Shown: one piece after another, positions 7,869 through 14,695 of the stretch | Layout: each line of letters begins with the position of its first letter | How positions within the stretch are numbered: position 1 is the stretch's first letter | NCBI GenBank assembly: GCA_910585945.1 | Contig: CAJUHZ010000033.1 | Span: 1 to 26,779 of the forward strand | Source: an uncultured Bilophila sp. | Lineage (GTDB): Bacteria; Desulfobacterota; Desulfovibrionia; Desulfovibrionales; Desulfovibrionaceae | Length of the DNA: 26,779 nucleotides | Reading direction: 5' to 3' | Position numbers and translations under genes: made by a program | Notes under the pieces: model-generated | Seen by the model: the letters and a program-made list of their open reading frames with translations, nothing else | What the model was told of the DNA's origin: nothing | Database searches by the model: none

Positions 7869-9381
7869 GGCTTTCTCCCGTGGCGTTTTCAAAAACCGCG
7901 CGCATGATGGCCGCCTTGTTGCAGCATTCTTTCCATTCGGCTTCGGGATCGGAATCAAAGACAAGTCCTCCGCCGGCCTGCCAGTTGAGCGTGCCGTCGC
8001 GTACCCACATGCTGCGAATGGTGATGCCCGTATCGAGGCTGACGCTGTCGTCGTCCAGCCCGAGCCAGCCGATGCAGCCCGCGTAGGGGCCGCGCGGCAG
8101 GCGCTCTTCTTCCGCGATGATCTCCATTGCCCGGATCTTGGGCGCGCCGCTCACCGTTCCGGCCGGGAAGGTCGCGGCCAGAACGTCCAGGGCGTCCAGC
8201 CCTTCCGCCAGCCGCGCCGTGATGCGCGAGGTCAGGTGCATGACGTGGGAGAAGCGTTCCACTTCCATGAGCCGTTCCACCCTGACCGATCCGGGGCGGG
8301 CGATGCGCCCCAGATCGTTGCGCCCGAGATCGACAAGCATGACGTGCTCGGCCTGTTCTTTCGGATCCTGCCGCAGTTCGGCGGCAAGTCCGGCGTCTTC
8401 GGCGTCGTCCCGGCCGCGCCGACGGGTGCCCGCGATGGGCGAAAGCAGGAGCCGTCCCTGCTCGCAGCGCACCATGACTTCCGGGGAGGAGCCGAACAGC
8501 GTGATTTCCGGCAGGCGCATGAAGAACATGTAGGGCGAGGCGTTGGCCCGACGCATGCGCCGGTAGAGGGCGAAGGCGTCCCCGCTGAACGGCGCGCTGA
8601 AGCGGGTGGACGGCACAACCTGAACGGCCTCGCCCTGGCGCAGCATTTCGCGCACGCGCGTCACGCGTTGCAGGTAGGCTTCATGCCCGGTGTGCGCCGT
8701 GATCGGCGCGGGTTGCGGCGGGCGCGCGGCGTCGGTGTCGCTCGGGGCGGGGGCGCAAGGGGCGGACCGCGCGGCGGGGGAGGAAAAATCCCGGTGTTCG
8801 CCCAGGCTGATCTGGCGCAGGCTGTGGTAGAGGTGATCAAAGATCAGCAGCGTGCCGGGCAGGACAAGGCAGGCTTCGGCCTGATCCGGCATGTCCGGGC
8901 GGGCGGCGGCCAGCTTCGGGTTGAACAACGCCGCGGTTTCATAGCCGAAGTAGCCATACAGGGCGCGGGTGATGGGCGGGAGATCCGCCTCCGGCGCGAG
9001 TTCCAGGCGGCGCATCACCGCGCGCACGCCGTCCGCAAAGGGCATGTCGGTGCAGTCCGCCAGGCTTTTCAGGCGCGGATCGCGGATGTCAAGGGCGAGG
9101 CGTCCGCCCCGGCAGGCGAGCGTCAGGGCGAAATCGCAGCCAAGCACGCTGTGCCGCCCCCAGCGGCCGTCCACTTCCGCGCTTTCCAGCAGAAAGGCTT
9201 CGCCCTGGCCGGCGACAGACAGGAAAAGGCTGATCGGCGTGTCTGTGTCCGAAATCAGGTGACGGACGCGTTGCGGCAGGGTGATGCGGGCGGGATCGGG
9301 CGTTTTTGCCGCGTCCGGGCGATTGCGATCCCCGGAGAAAGGGCGATCCGCGACGTTGCGGGATCGGGAAACGGAGGTCAT
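7849..9381 (-). CDS. trpE: Anthranilate synthase component I
   Basis: Makes anthranilate from chorismate, using ammonia from the TrpG half of the next gene. It is 510 aa, normal length. The tryptophan feedback site is recognisable as LLES at residues 64-67 followed by the SVLG segment near residue 78, so enzyme inhibition by Trp is expected. The chorismate-binding C-terminal half shows VVPSTRFS, LFGSSPEVMVR, PIAGTRRRG, ELRQDPKEQAEHVMLVDLGR, FPAGTVSGAPKIRAME and RGPYAGCIGW. A non-conserved Pro/Ala-rich stretch near residues 200-225 links the halves. The ATG has GGAGCAGGAG upstream. It is the first structural gene after the attenuator. Confidence 0.97.
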   Translation of the reverse strand: MTSVSRSRNVADRPFSGDRNRPDAAKTPDPARITLPQRVRHLISDTDTPISLFLSVAGQGEAFLLESAEVDGRWGRHSVLGCDFALTLACRGGRLALDIRDPRLKSLADCTDMPFADGVRAVMRRLELAPEADLPPITRALYGYFGYETAALFNPKLAAARPDMPDQAEACLVLPGTLLIFDHLYHSLRQISLGEHRDFSSPAARSAPCAPAPSDTDAARPPQPAPITAHTGHEAYLQRVTRVREMLRQGEAVQVVPSTRFSAPFSGDAFALYRRMRRANASPYMFFMRLPEITLFGSSPEVMVRCEQGRLLLSPIAGTRRRGRDDAEDAGLAAELRQDPKEQAEHVMLVDLGRNDLGRIARPGSVRVERLMEVERFSHVMHLTSRITARLAEGLDALDVLAATFPAGTVSGAPKIRAMEIIAEEERLPRGPYAGCIGWLGLDDDSVSLDTGITIRSMWVRDGTLNWQAGGGLVFDSDPEAEWKECCNKAAIMRAVFENATGESHVPARR

Positions 9382-9414
9382 TGGCGTTCTCCTGCTCCAG
9401 ATTGTGCGTGGACC

Positions 9415-9446
9415 AAAAAAAGCCGCCCCTTCATGGAAGGGGCGGC
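9415..9446 (-). terminator. trp attenuator terminator
   Basis: On the minus strand, GCCGCCCCTT (9446-9437) and AAGGGGCGGC (9431-9422) form a perfect 10-bp stem around a 5-base loop, immediately followed by seven T (9421-9415). It lies between the leader peptide stop and trpE, which identifies it as the attenuator of the operon rather than an ordinary 3' terminator. Confidence 0.93.
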
Positions 9447-9502
9447 GTGAAACGACAGCACATGACGCAGTCGCGGTATGACTCCGCGATCAGACCCCTT
9501 CC
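9435..9502 (-). promoter_or_regulatory. Candidate trp antiterminator pairing
   Basis: GGAAGGGG (9502-9495 on the minus strand), near the end of the leader peptide, can pair over 8 bp with CCCCTTCC (9442-9435), the 5' arm and loop edge of the terminator. The two structures exclude each other. The 5' element begins about 18 nt after the second Trp codon, so a ribosome stalled there would leave it free. A small hairpin TCGCGG/CCGCGA (about 9473-9491) lies in the loop. A second possible partner, GGCGGCGTG (9521-9513), overlaps the second Trp codon and would be covered by a stalled ribosome. Confidence 0.7.
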
Positions 9503-9582
9503 TCCCGGAACGCACGCCGCCAGCCACGCCACGCGGCGCAACCGGCGAACAGGGAAAGAGAAGAAGAGGCAACGAATCTCAT
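9490..9582 (-). CDS. trpL: trp leader peptide (30 aa, two Trp codons)
   Basis: Short reading frame between the trp promoter and the attenuator: ATG at 9582, TGA at 9492-9490, 30 codons. AAGGA lies 8 nt upstream of the ATG. The peptide begins MRFVASSSLSLFAG and contains Trp at positions 18 and 21 within AAWRGWRRAF; Trp is otherwise rare, so the pair marks this as a sensor of charged tRNA-Trp. When Trp is scarce the ribosome would stall at codons 18-21, favouring the antiterminator and letting transcription enter trpE. The layout is visible in the sequence; the mechanism is established for trp leaders of other proteobacteria. Confidence 0.88.
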   Translation of the reverse strand: MRFVASSSLSLFAGCAAWRGWRRAFREEGV

Positions 9583-9615
9583 GTACGGAATCCTTATCCC
9601 AAAAAGATGGAAACA

Positions 9616-9644
9616 TTTTTAGGGAAAGTCCGTGGAAGCGTCAA
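9616..9644 (-). promoter_or_regulatory. Sigma-70-type trp operon promoter
   Basis: Minus strand: TTGACG (9644-9639), 17-base spacer, TAAAAA (9621-9616). It lies 34 bp upstream of the trpL ATG, so the transcript would start near 9609 with a short 5' leader. No clear TrpR-like operator palindrome is seen around it, fitting control by attenuation alone. Confidence 0.75.
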
Positions 9645-9656
9645 GCAGAAAATTTT

Positions 9657-9717
9657 TGTGGGGCGCTGCCCCACGCCCCGCCGGGGGGAATGATTCCCCC
9701 CGGCCCCCTCGGTTTGG
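9657..9717 (-). repeat. GC-rich double-hairpin repeat, copy R2
   Basis: Same plan as R1. The first hairpin is GTGGGGC-GCT-GCCCCAC. The palindrome has arms CCGGGGGGAAT and ATTCCCCCCGG. Compared with R1, the C-A/T-G step in the arm has become A-A/T-T with the matching change on the other side. It lies just upstream of the trp promoter. Confidence 0.85.
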
Positions 9718-9798
9718 GTAAGGGCATGGCTTCCAGCAGGCGTGCCGCGCGCAGGCGGAACGTGTTTCCGATCCGTGCGCGACAGGGCAGGGAAAGAG

Positions 9799-9852
9799 CC
9801 GGGGGGGCAGGGGCATCATGCCCCTGCCGAGGGGTTTGGGGGAGAGCAGCCC
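9799..9852 (+). repeat. GC-rich double-hairpin repeat, copy R3 (inverted)
   Basis: Reverse-complement orientation relative to R1 and R2. The palindrome arms are GGCAGGGGCAT and ATGCCCCTGCC, again perfectly paired despite changed bases. The outer hairpin is weaker (GGGG/CCCC around ctgctct). With R2 it forms a facing pair separated by about 80 bp of non-coding sequence. Confidence 0.8.
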
Positions 9853-9917
9853 CAACCTGTCGGCCTGGGAACGATTCGGGAATTGTCGTCCGATTGTTTT
9901 TGGGGCATAGACGGCTC

Positions 9918-10808
9918 ATGCGCACATCTACCTCGGGTTTGCTCTGCGGCGTTTTTGCCGCTGTCGCCTACGGGCTGATGCCTCTTTGCGTGATCCCGCT
10001 CACCGGCAAGGGGATGACGGTGGAGACCATTCTCTTTTACCGTTTCTCTCTTGGCGGGCTGGCTCTGGCCGTGTGGATGTTCATCCGGCGCGAGCCGTTT
10101 CACGCTTCCTTGCCGGATCTCGGCATCCTTGCCGCGCTCAGCGTGCAGTACACCCTTGCCGCGCTCAGCGTGTTCGCCGGATATTTCTTTCTCCCGAGCG
10201 GGGTGGTGACCTCCATCCATTTTCTGTATCCGGTGGCCGTGGCAACGCTGATGATGATTTTTTTTGGAGAAAAGAAGTCACCGGCCACCTTTCTGGCCCT
10301 GGCTCTGGCCGTGGGCGGGGTGGCCCTTCTGTCTCTGGGGGAAGATTCGGGCGGGTCTGCCGTGGGCATCGGCATTGTGCTGTTTTCCGCCCTGGTGCTG
10401 GCCCTGTACCTTGTCGGCATGGATTGGGCCGGCAGGCGGCGCGCTCTGCACGGGCCGCGGATCTCGCTGTACGTCCTGCTGTTCGGTTCGCTCCCGTGCC
10501 TGATCGTTTCAGTCGCGATGGGGCGGTTCACGTTTTTCCCCGACGCCGAGGCGGCGTTCCTCGTGCTCGCCCTGGCGTTGCTCACGGCCACGCTCGCCAT
10601 CAGGGCGTTCAACTACTCCATCCAGACCATCGGGCCGACCATGACGTCCATCATCGGAGCGATGGAGCCGCTCACTGCCGTGGTCATGGGCACAATCGCG
10701 TTCGGTGAGCCGCTGACCTTCGGGCTTGCGCTTGGCATCGGCCTTGTTCTGGCCGCCGTCGGCTGCGTCATGCTCGCGCCGCATCTTGCCCGGGGCGGAG
10801 ATCATTAG
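9918..10808 (+). CDS. EamA/DMT-family membrane transporter
   Basis: A 296-aa polytopic inner-membrane protein of the drug/metabolite transporter superfamily, typically exporters of amino acids or other metabolites. Hydrophobic segments run through the whole length, consistent with about 10 helices in two EamA repeats. The first repeat contains AVAYGLMPLCV, FYRFSLGGLALAVWM, and YPVAVATLMMIFFGEK followed by LALALAVGGVALLSLG. The second ends with GPTMTSIIGAMEPLTAVVMG, FGEPLTFGLALGIGLVLAAVG, the usual end of such proteins. The start ATG at 9918 fits the first helix but lacks a strong ribosome-binding site (only GGGGC at some distance). It is divergent from the trp operon; substrate unknown. Confidence 0.88.
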   Translation: MRTSTSGLLCGVFAAVAYGLMPLCVIPLTGKGMTVETILFYRFSLGGLALAVWMFIRREPFHASLPDLGILAALSVQYTLAALSVFAGYFFLPSGVVTSIHFLYPVAVATLMMIFFGEKKSPATFLALALAVGGVALLSLGEDSGGSAVGIGIVLFSALVLALYLVGMDWAGRRRALHGPRISLYVLLFGSLPCLIVSVAMGRFTFFPDAEAAFLVLALALLTATLAIRAFNYSIQTIGPTMTSIIGAMEPLTAVVMGTIAFGEPLTFGLALGIGLVLAAVGCVMLAPHLARGGDH

Positions 10809-11070
10809 GCAGCCCTCATTCGGACGCCTCGCGAAAAGCTGTTCTTGCGGCAGGCGGGGCGCGAAAAGATTCTCACGCTGCCGCGTCTTGACCTCGCCGC
10901 TGTCGCGCCTATCTCTTGGGTACGGCAGGCCGCGCGCCGCCCGACGGGTTTCCGCCGGGACGGCGAACGGCCGGGGCCAATGGCATAAGCCCCATCCTCC
11001 GCAACGCGCACGCACATGCCCTCCAAGCGAGTCCCCCCGGTCGATCCCCCTGACGGCCGGGGGGATTCTG
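10809..11070. other. Gene-free stretch upstream of the dehydrogenase gene
   Basis: No convincing reading frame. CGCGAAAAG occurs twice near 10831-10870. At 11032-11065 a strong inverted repeat (TCCCCCCGG / CCGGGGGGA, 9-bp arms, 16-base loop) ends just before the sigma-54 promoter. It has no T-run but may end the transporter transcript or bind a regulator. No copy of the GGCTACA-type palindrome seen near 14400 was found here. Confidence 0.6.
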
Positions 11071-11086
11071 TGGCATGATGCTTGCA
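11071..11086 (+). promoter_or_regulatory. Sigma-54 (-24/-12) promoter of the dehydrogenase-activator operon
   Basis: TGGCAT at 11071-11076, five bases, TTGCA at 11082-11086. GG and GC are spaced exactly as in the sigma-54 consensus TGGCAC-N5-TTGC, with one relaxed base. Transcription would start near 11097, about 20 nt before the ATG at 11118, and the downstream operon encodes a sigma-54 activator. Confidence 0.85.
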
Positions 11087-11117
11087 GATTTCGACAAAAC
11101 AGCAGAGGAGGGCACGA

Positions 11118-12092
11118 ATGCACGTTCACGACATCAAGACCATCTGCAATCTCGGAACTGGAACCATGGGCTTCGGGACGGCCCTGCTTTTTGCCCTGAA
11201 CGGCTATGCCGTCCGCATGTTCGGCCGATCCGCCGCGAGCGTGGAGCGCGGTTTCGCAAGCATCCGGGGCGCTCTGGACATGTACGGGAGAAACGGGCTT
11301 GTTCATGAGGCGGATATCCCCGCGATCCTTGGCCGCATCACGGGCTGCACCACGCTGGAGGACGCCGCGCGTGGCGCGGATTTTGTCATCGAATCCATTG
11401 CGGAACAGCTCGACGTCAAGCGTGAAGTCTGGACGCGCATTGAAGATCTGACCGGGCCGGAGACCATTTTCGCCACCAATACTTCCGGCCTCAGCCCTAC
11501 GGCCATTGCCGCGTCGCTGAAGCGCCGGGAGCGTTTCGTCGTCGCCCATTTCTGGAATCCGCCGCATCTTGTGCCTCTGGTGGAGGTCGTGCCCGGCGAG
11601 GACACAGCGGCCGAAACCGTGGAAACGACATGGCGGCTCATGGAAGCGATCGGCAAGAAACCGGTGGCCCTGAAGCGGGAGGCTCTCGGCTTCATCGGCA
11701 ACCGGCTCCAGCTCGCCCTGTTGCGCGAAGCCCTGTATATTGTCGAGCAGGGCATTGCCACGCCCGAGGCTGTGGACGCCACGGTCAGGTACAGCCTCGG
11801 GCGACGACTGGCGACAACCGGCCCCCTGGAATCCGCGGATCTGGGCGGGCTTGATATCTTTCATGCCATAGCGTCCTATCTGAATGCGGACCTGTGCGAC
11901 GCGCGGGACCCCTCGCCCATCCTGAAACAGGCTGTGGCCGACAACACGCTGGGGGCCAAGACAGGGCGCGGCATTTACCCCTGGCCGGCGCAACGGCTGG
12001 CCGAAATCGGGCGCGCGCGCGAGGATAACCTCCTGGAGTGGTTGAAAAAGGACCGGGAAGACAGGGAGACGGCCGCACATGCGCCCCTGTGA
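11118..12092 (+). CDS. 3-hydroxyacyl-CoA / 3-hydroxyacid dehydrogenase family
   Basis: NAD-dependent oxidoreductase of the 3HCDH family, 324 aa. The N-terminal Rossmann fold has GTGTMG at residues 13-18. Asn121-Thr-Ser (FATNTSGLSP), His144 and Glu156 (VVAHFWNPPHLVPLVEVVPG) match the family catalytic His-Glu pair. The C-terminal helical domain starts at LGFIGNRLQLALLREAL and ends with the usual TGRGIYPW. The same fold includes 3-hydroxybutyryl-CoA, L-gulonate and L-carnitine dehydrogenases, so the substrate may be a CoA ester or a free 3-hydroxy acid. The start at 11118 has AGGAGGG upstream; an earlier TTG would fall within the promoter. It sits between a sigma-54 promoter and the activator gene, with BKACE downstream, which suggests it makes the keto acid that BKACE cleaves (inference). 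Confidence 0.88.
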   Translation: MHVHDIKTICNLGTGTMGFGTALLFALNGYAVRMFGRSAASVERGFASIRGALDMYGRNGLVHEADIPAILGRITGCTTLEDAARGADFVIESIAEQLDVKREVWTRIEDLTGPETIFATNTSGLSPTAIAASLKRRERFVVAHFWNPPHLVPLVEVVPGEDTAAETVETTWRLMEAIGKKPVALKREALGFIGNRLQLALLREALYIVEQGIATPEAVDATVRYSLGRRLATTGPLESADLGGLDIFHAIASYLNADLCDARDPSPILKQAVADNTLGAKTGRGIYPWPAQRLAEIGRAREDNLLEWLKKDREDRETAAHAPL

Positions 12093-12193
12093 CAGGCGGG
12101 TTGATGACGTCGGTTCCTGAAGCCGACGCTGGAGGGAACTGTCTTTCGGCTTGTTGCGGGCGGGGGAATCCCCCGGCCCGCCAAGGAGAGGAC

Positions 12194-14125
12194 ATGGATA
12201 TTGAGCGCTCCGTCAATTCTCTGCTGGAATCACTGCTGCCGGCACGGGAAGAGCGGCCGCCCATTCTGTTGACCGTTTTTGATTCCGTCGGGAAGCGCCT
12301 GTATCGCCGCCGGCTTGACGACGCCACGGCCGCAGGCTCCGCCGGGGTTCGTTCCGTGGATCCGTCGTCCGCTCCGGATTCGGTTCCGGAGCTGGAAGCG
12401 GAGGCGCGTTCTCTCCGGGCGGCTGACGTGGCCCTGCCCGATGAAGCGGAAGAGGACGGGGAAACGTGGGGCGCAACCCGCGACGGCTGCCCGTGGATTC
12501 GCATTGTTTCCCCCCTGCCCGACAAGCGCCGCGGCTCGATCGTCGCCGTGGATCTCGGCGGCGCGCCGCGGGAAGGGGGGCGGCTGATTCTTTCCCTGAT
12601 CGCGCGGGCGGTGCGGCGGCATTTTCGTTCGCTGCACAGCCTGGAGGAAGCGCGGATCAAGGCCCGCTTCGACGAACGGATTGTCCGTTCCATACCTTCG
12701 GGTTTCATCGTCCTCCTGCCCGACACCACCATCATGCACGTCAACCCCGAGGGCGAGCGGATTCTCGGCTACAGTCCGGGGGAACTGATCGGCCGGCGGC
12801 TGGACACGGTGCTGACCACCAGATTGCGGGTGCTTGAAGTGTTCCGCACCGGAAAGCCAATCATTGATGAAGAAATGGTCATCCGCGTGGGGCAGCGCCC
12901 CATACGCATCATCAAGACGGCGGTAGCGGTGTTTGATGACGACGGCAACGTCATCGCCGTCATGGATCTTTTCAAGGAAATCAAGGAGGTGCACCGGCTC
13001 GTCACCCGCATGGCCGGCTCGCAGGTCCGGTACGTCTTCGAGGACATCATCCATCACAGGGATTCCGCAATGGCCGAAGCCGTGGAGATGGGGCGCGCCG
13101 CGGCGGCAAGTTCCCTCTCCGTGCTCATTACCGGCGAAAGCGGCACCGGCAAGGAATTGTTCGCTCAGGCCATTCACTCCGCAAGCGCCCGGAAGAAAGC
13201 GCCCTTTGTGGTCATCGACTGCGCCTCCATGCCGCGGGATCTTGTGGAAAGCGAGCTGTTCGGCTATGTGGAGGGCGCTTTTACCGGCGCGCTCAAGGGC
13301 GGCCGCCCCGGCAAGTTTGAACTGGCGGACGGGGGGACGGTTTTCCTCGACGAACTCGGAGAACTGCCTCTGGAACTTCAGTCCCGCCTGCTGCGGGTGC
13401 TCCAGTCGCGGCAGGTCACGCGGCTCGGCGGCAGTCAGCCGATTACGGTGGATATCCGGGTCATTGCGGCGACGAACCGCGATCTGCTTGAGCAAATCCG
13501 GACAAAGAGCTTTCGCGACGATCTGTATTACCGCCTCAATGTCCTCAGCATCCACATCCCCCCATTGCGCTCGCGCCCATGCGACATTCTGATGCTCGCC
13601 GGGCATTTTCTCCTGAAATACCAACAGATAATGAGCAGGGAAGGGCTTCGGTTCACGCCTGAGGCACTGCGGCTGCTCTCGGCTGCTCCCTGGCCGGGCA
13701 ATGTGCGCGAACTGGAAAACACCGTGGCCCGTGCCGTGCAGATCTGCGGGACGGAAATCAGACCGGAAGATCTCATGCCCGGGCATACCTCCGCGCCGTT
13801 TTGTTTCATTCCTGCCGGAACCCCTGCCGGGGCTGACGCCCGAAATCTCCAGGGCGTTGCGGCTCAGGCTGCGGTCACGAGAGCGGGCGGAGCCGTGGAA
13901 GGGGCCTTGCCCGAGCGGAACGGTCTCGCGCGACTGCGTGCCCTGCAAAGCGAGTTTTATGTTTCGGCCGTGCTTGAGCACGGCGGGAATATCTCGGAAA
14001 CAGCGCGTTTTCTCGGGGTAGCCCGAAGCACTATCTACAAGAAGATGCGCGCGCTCGGGCTGGATGCCACGCAGCTCCGCAACAATCATGCAAGCGATTG
14101 TATCTGTCTCCCTTCAAGCGATTGA
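12194..14125 (+). CDS. Sigma-54-dependent transcriptional activator (PAS-AAA+-Fis HTH)
   Basis: Enhancer-binding protein of 643 aa. Residues 1-150 are an unassigned N-terminal region, possibly a sensor. A PAS domain follows at about 160-265 (IPSGFIVLLPDTTIMHVNPE, ILGYSPGELIG). The AAA+ domain covers about 285-525, with Walker A GESGTGKE at 314-321, the sigma-54 contact loop GAFTGA at 361-366, Walker B GGTVFLDE at 380-387 and PWPGNVRELEN at 499-509. The C terminus carries a Fis-type helix-turn-helix (NISETARFLGVARSTIYKKM, about 599-618). There is no phospho-receiver, so it likely senses a small molecule. The start at 12194 has a strong AAGGAGAGG. It lies between two sigma-54 promoters and is the obvious activator of both. 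Confidence 0.95.
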   Translation: MDIERSVNSLLESLLPAREERPPILLTVFDSVGKRLYRRRLDDATAAGSAGVRSVDPSSAPDSVPELEAEARSLRAADVALPDEAEEDGETWGATRDGCPWIRIVSPLPDKRRGSIVAVDLGGAPREGGRLILSLIARAVRRHFRSLHSLEEARIKARFDERIVRSIPSGFIVLLPDTTIMHVNPEGERILGYSPGELIGRRLDTVLTTRLRVLEVFRTGKPIIDEEMVIRVGQRPIRIIKTAVAVFDDDGNVIAVMDLFKEIKEVHRLVTRMAGSQVRYVFEDIIHHRDSAMAEAVEMGRAAAASSLSVLITGESGTGKELFAQAIHSASARKKAPFVVIDCASMPRDLVESELFGYVEGAFTGALKGGRPGKFELADGGTVFLDELGELPLELQSRLLRVLQSRQVTRLGGSQPITVDIRVIAATNRDLLEQIRTKSFRDDLYYRLNVLSIHIPPLRSRPCDILMLAGHFLLKYQQIMSREGLRFTPEALRLLSAAPWPGNVRELENTVARAVQICGTEIRPEDLMPGHTSAPFCFIPAGTPAGADARNLQGVAAQAAVTRAGGAVEGALPERNGLARLRALQSEFYVSAVLEHGGNISETARFLGVARSTIYKKMRALGLDATQLRNNHASDCICLPSSD

Positions 14126-14163
14126 GCAGGGTCAGCCCTCATTGCAACGTTGTTTGTAAAAAT

Positions 14164-14212
14164 CCGTTTGTGCGTCCGACGGTGTTGCAAGACCCGCATT
14201 GACGCATGTTCA
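14164..14212 (+). repeat. Dispersed intergenic repeat, copy B
   Basis: The 28-base core at 14164-14191 (contains TGCGTCCGACGGTGTTGCAA) matches copy C at 21559-21586 with about four mismatches. Both copies are followed, 12-17 bases on, by GCATGTTCA. The shorter copy A is at 1339-1361. Confidence 0.7.
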
Positions 14213-14388
14213 GGACGGCTTCGCCTGGTGTTTTCCCCTTTCCTTCATTCATTGCATGGTTCCCTCTGCACCGCGCCCCGGGCATGGTTTTCGGTTCGTC
14301 CCGGCGATGCGTTCGCCGCGCTGCTTGTTCGTTTCCTCACCCCGGATCCGGCCGGGCCGGCTCGGTTCTCGCATTGTGCAGCCTTTTG

Positions 14389-14423
14389 GCTACAGTATGT
14401 GTTTCCATTTTGCTACATGTAGC
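14389..14423. promoter_or_regulatory. Candidate upstream activator site for the sigma-54 regulator
   Basis: GGCTACAGTATG at 14389-14400 and the perfect palindrome GCTACATGTAGC at 14412-14423 form an inverted pair (GGCTACA...TGTAGCC). They lie about 85-120 bp upstream of the -24 element, the usual distance for an enhancer bound by a sigma-54 activator whose gene is next door. Function is inferred from position and symmetry only. Confidence 0.5.
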
Positions 14424-14508
14424 CGTTTCGCACCGTCCCGAAGCATCCCTTTCCACGGAAGCTGCCCTGAGCGTGCGGGCTGAGCCATGTTTTTTCGTAT
14501 GCCCTTTT

Positions 14509-14524
14509 TGGAACAAGACTTGCT
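14509..14524 (+). promoter_or_regulatory. Sigma-54 (-24/-12) promoter of the BKACE-transporter operon
   Basis: TGGAAC at 14509-14514, five bases, TTGCT at 14520-14524. The GG/GC spacing is exact; one base differs from TGGCAC. The predicted start is near 14535, giving a leader of about 160 nt before the BKACE ATG. The leader contains small hairpins but no riboswitch I recognise. Confidence 0.8.
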
Positions 14525-14695
14525 CCGGGGCGGATCGGAAGGGGGGATGACCCTCCCGGACAGTGCGGCAAGGTTATGCCCGGCTTGCAGAACAGCCGGC
14601 AGAGCGTCCGGTCCGGCCATCGGGACCGGGCGACAGGGGAGCGGCGTCATGCCGTTCGGAAAAACATGAAGAAACGCCAGGGAGGAAGCATCAGC

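Larger units (their letters stand above)
14126..14500. other. Long non-coding region upstream of the BKACE promoter
   Basis: No supported gene. It holds repeat copy B (14164-14212), an inverted repeat TTGCAAC (14142-14148)/GTTGCAA (14184-14190) that may end the activator transcript, and a palindromic cluster at 14389-14423. Codon-like structure is lacking and the base composition is less GC-rich than the genes around it. Confidence 0.6.

Noticed and set aside
1315..9450. Very long plus-strand open frames opposite the trp operon (up to about 700 codons)
   Set aside because: Antisense shadows of high-GC genes: Arg/Gly/Ala/Pro/Gln-rich translations without domains, while the minus-strand frames encode clear Trp enzymes.
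9382..9609. T-box or tryptophan riboswitch as control of trp
   Set aside because: No T-box consensus sequence; the leader peptide with Trp codons and mutually exclusive hairpins explains the region better.
11118..12092. Naming the dehydrogenase L-carnitine dehydrogenase because BKACE is nearby
   Set aside because: The fold and catalytic residues are shared by several 3HCDH subfamilies, and the AtoE-type transporter and lack of betaine genes do not support carnitine specifically.
14536..14695. Riboswitch in the 160-nt BKACE leader
   Set aside because: Only ordinary short hairpins (CGGTCC/GGACCG and GCCGGC types) were seen and no known aptamer core; not enough to call.
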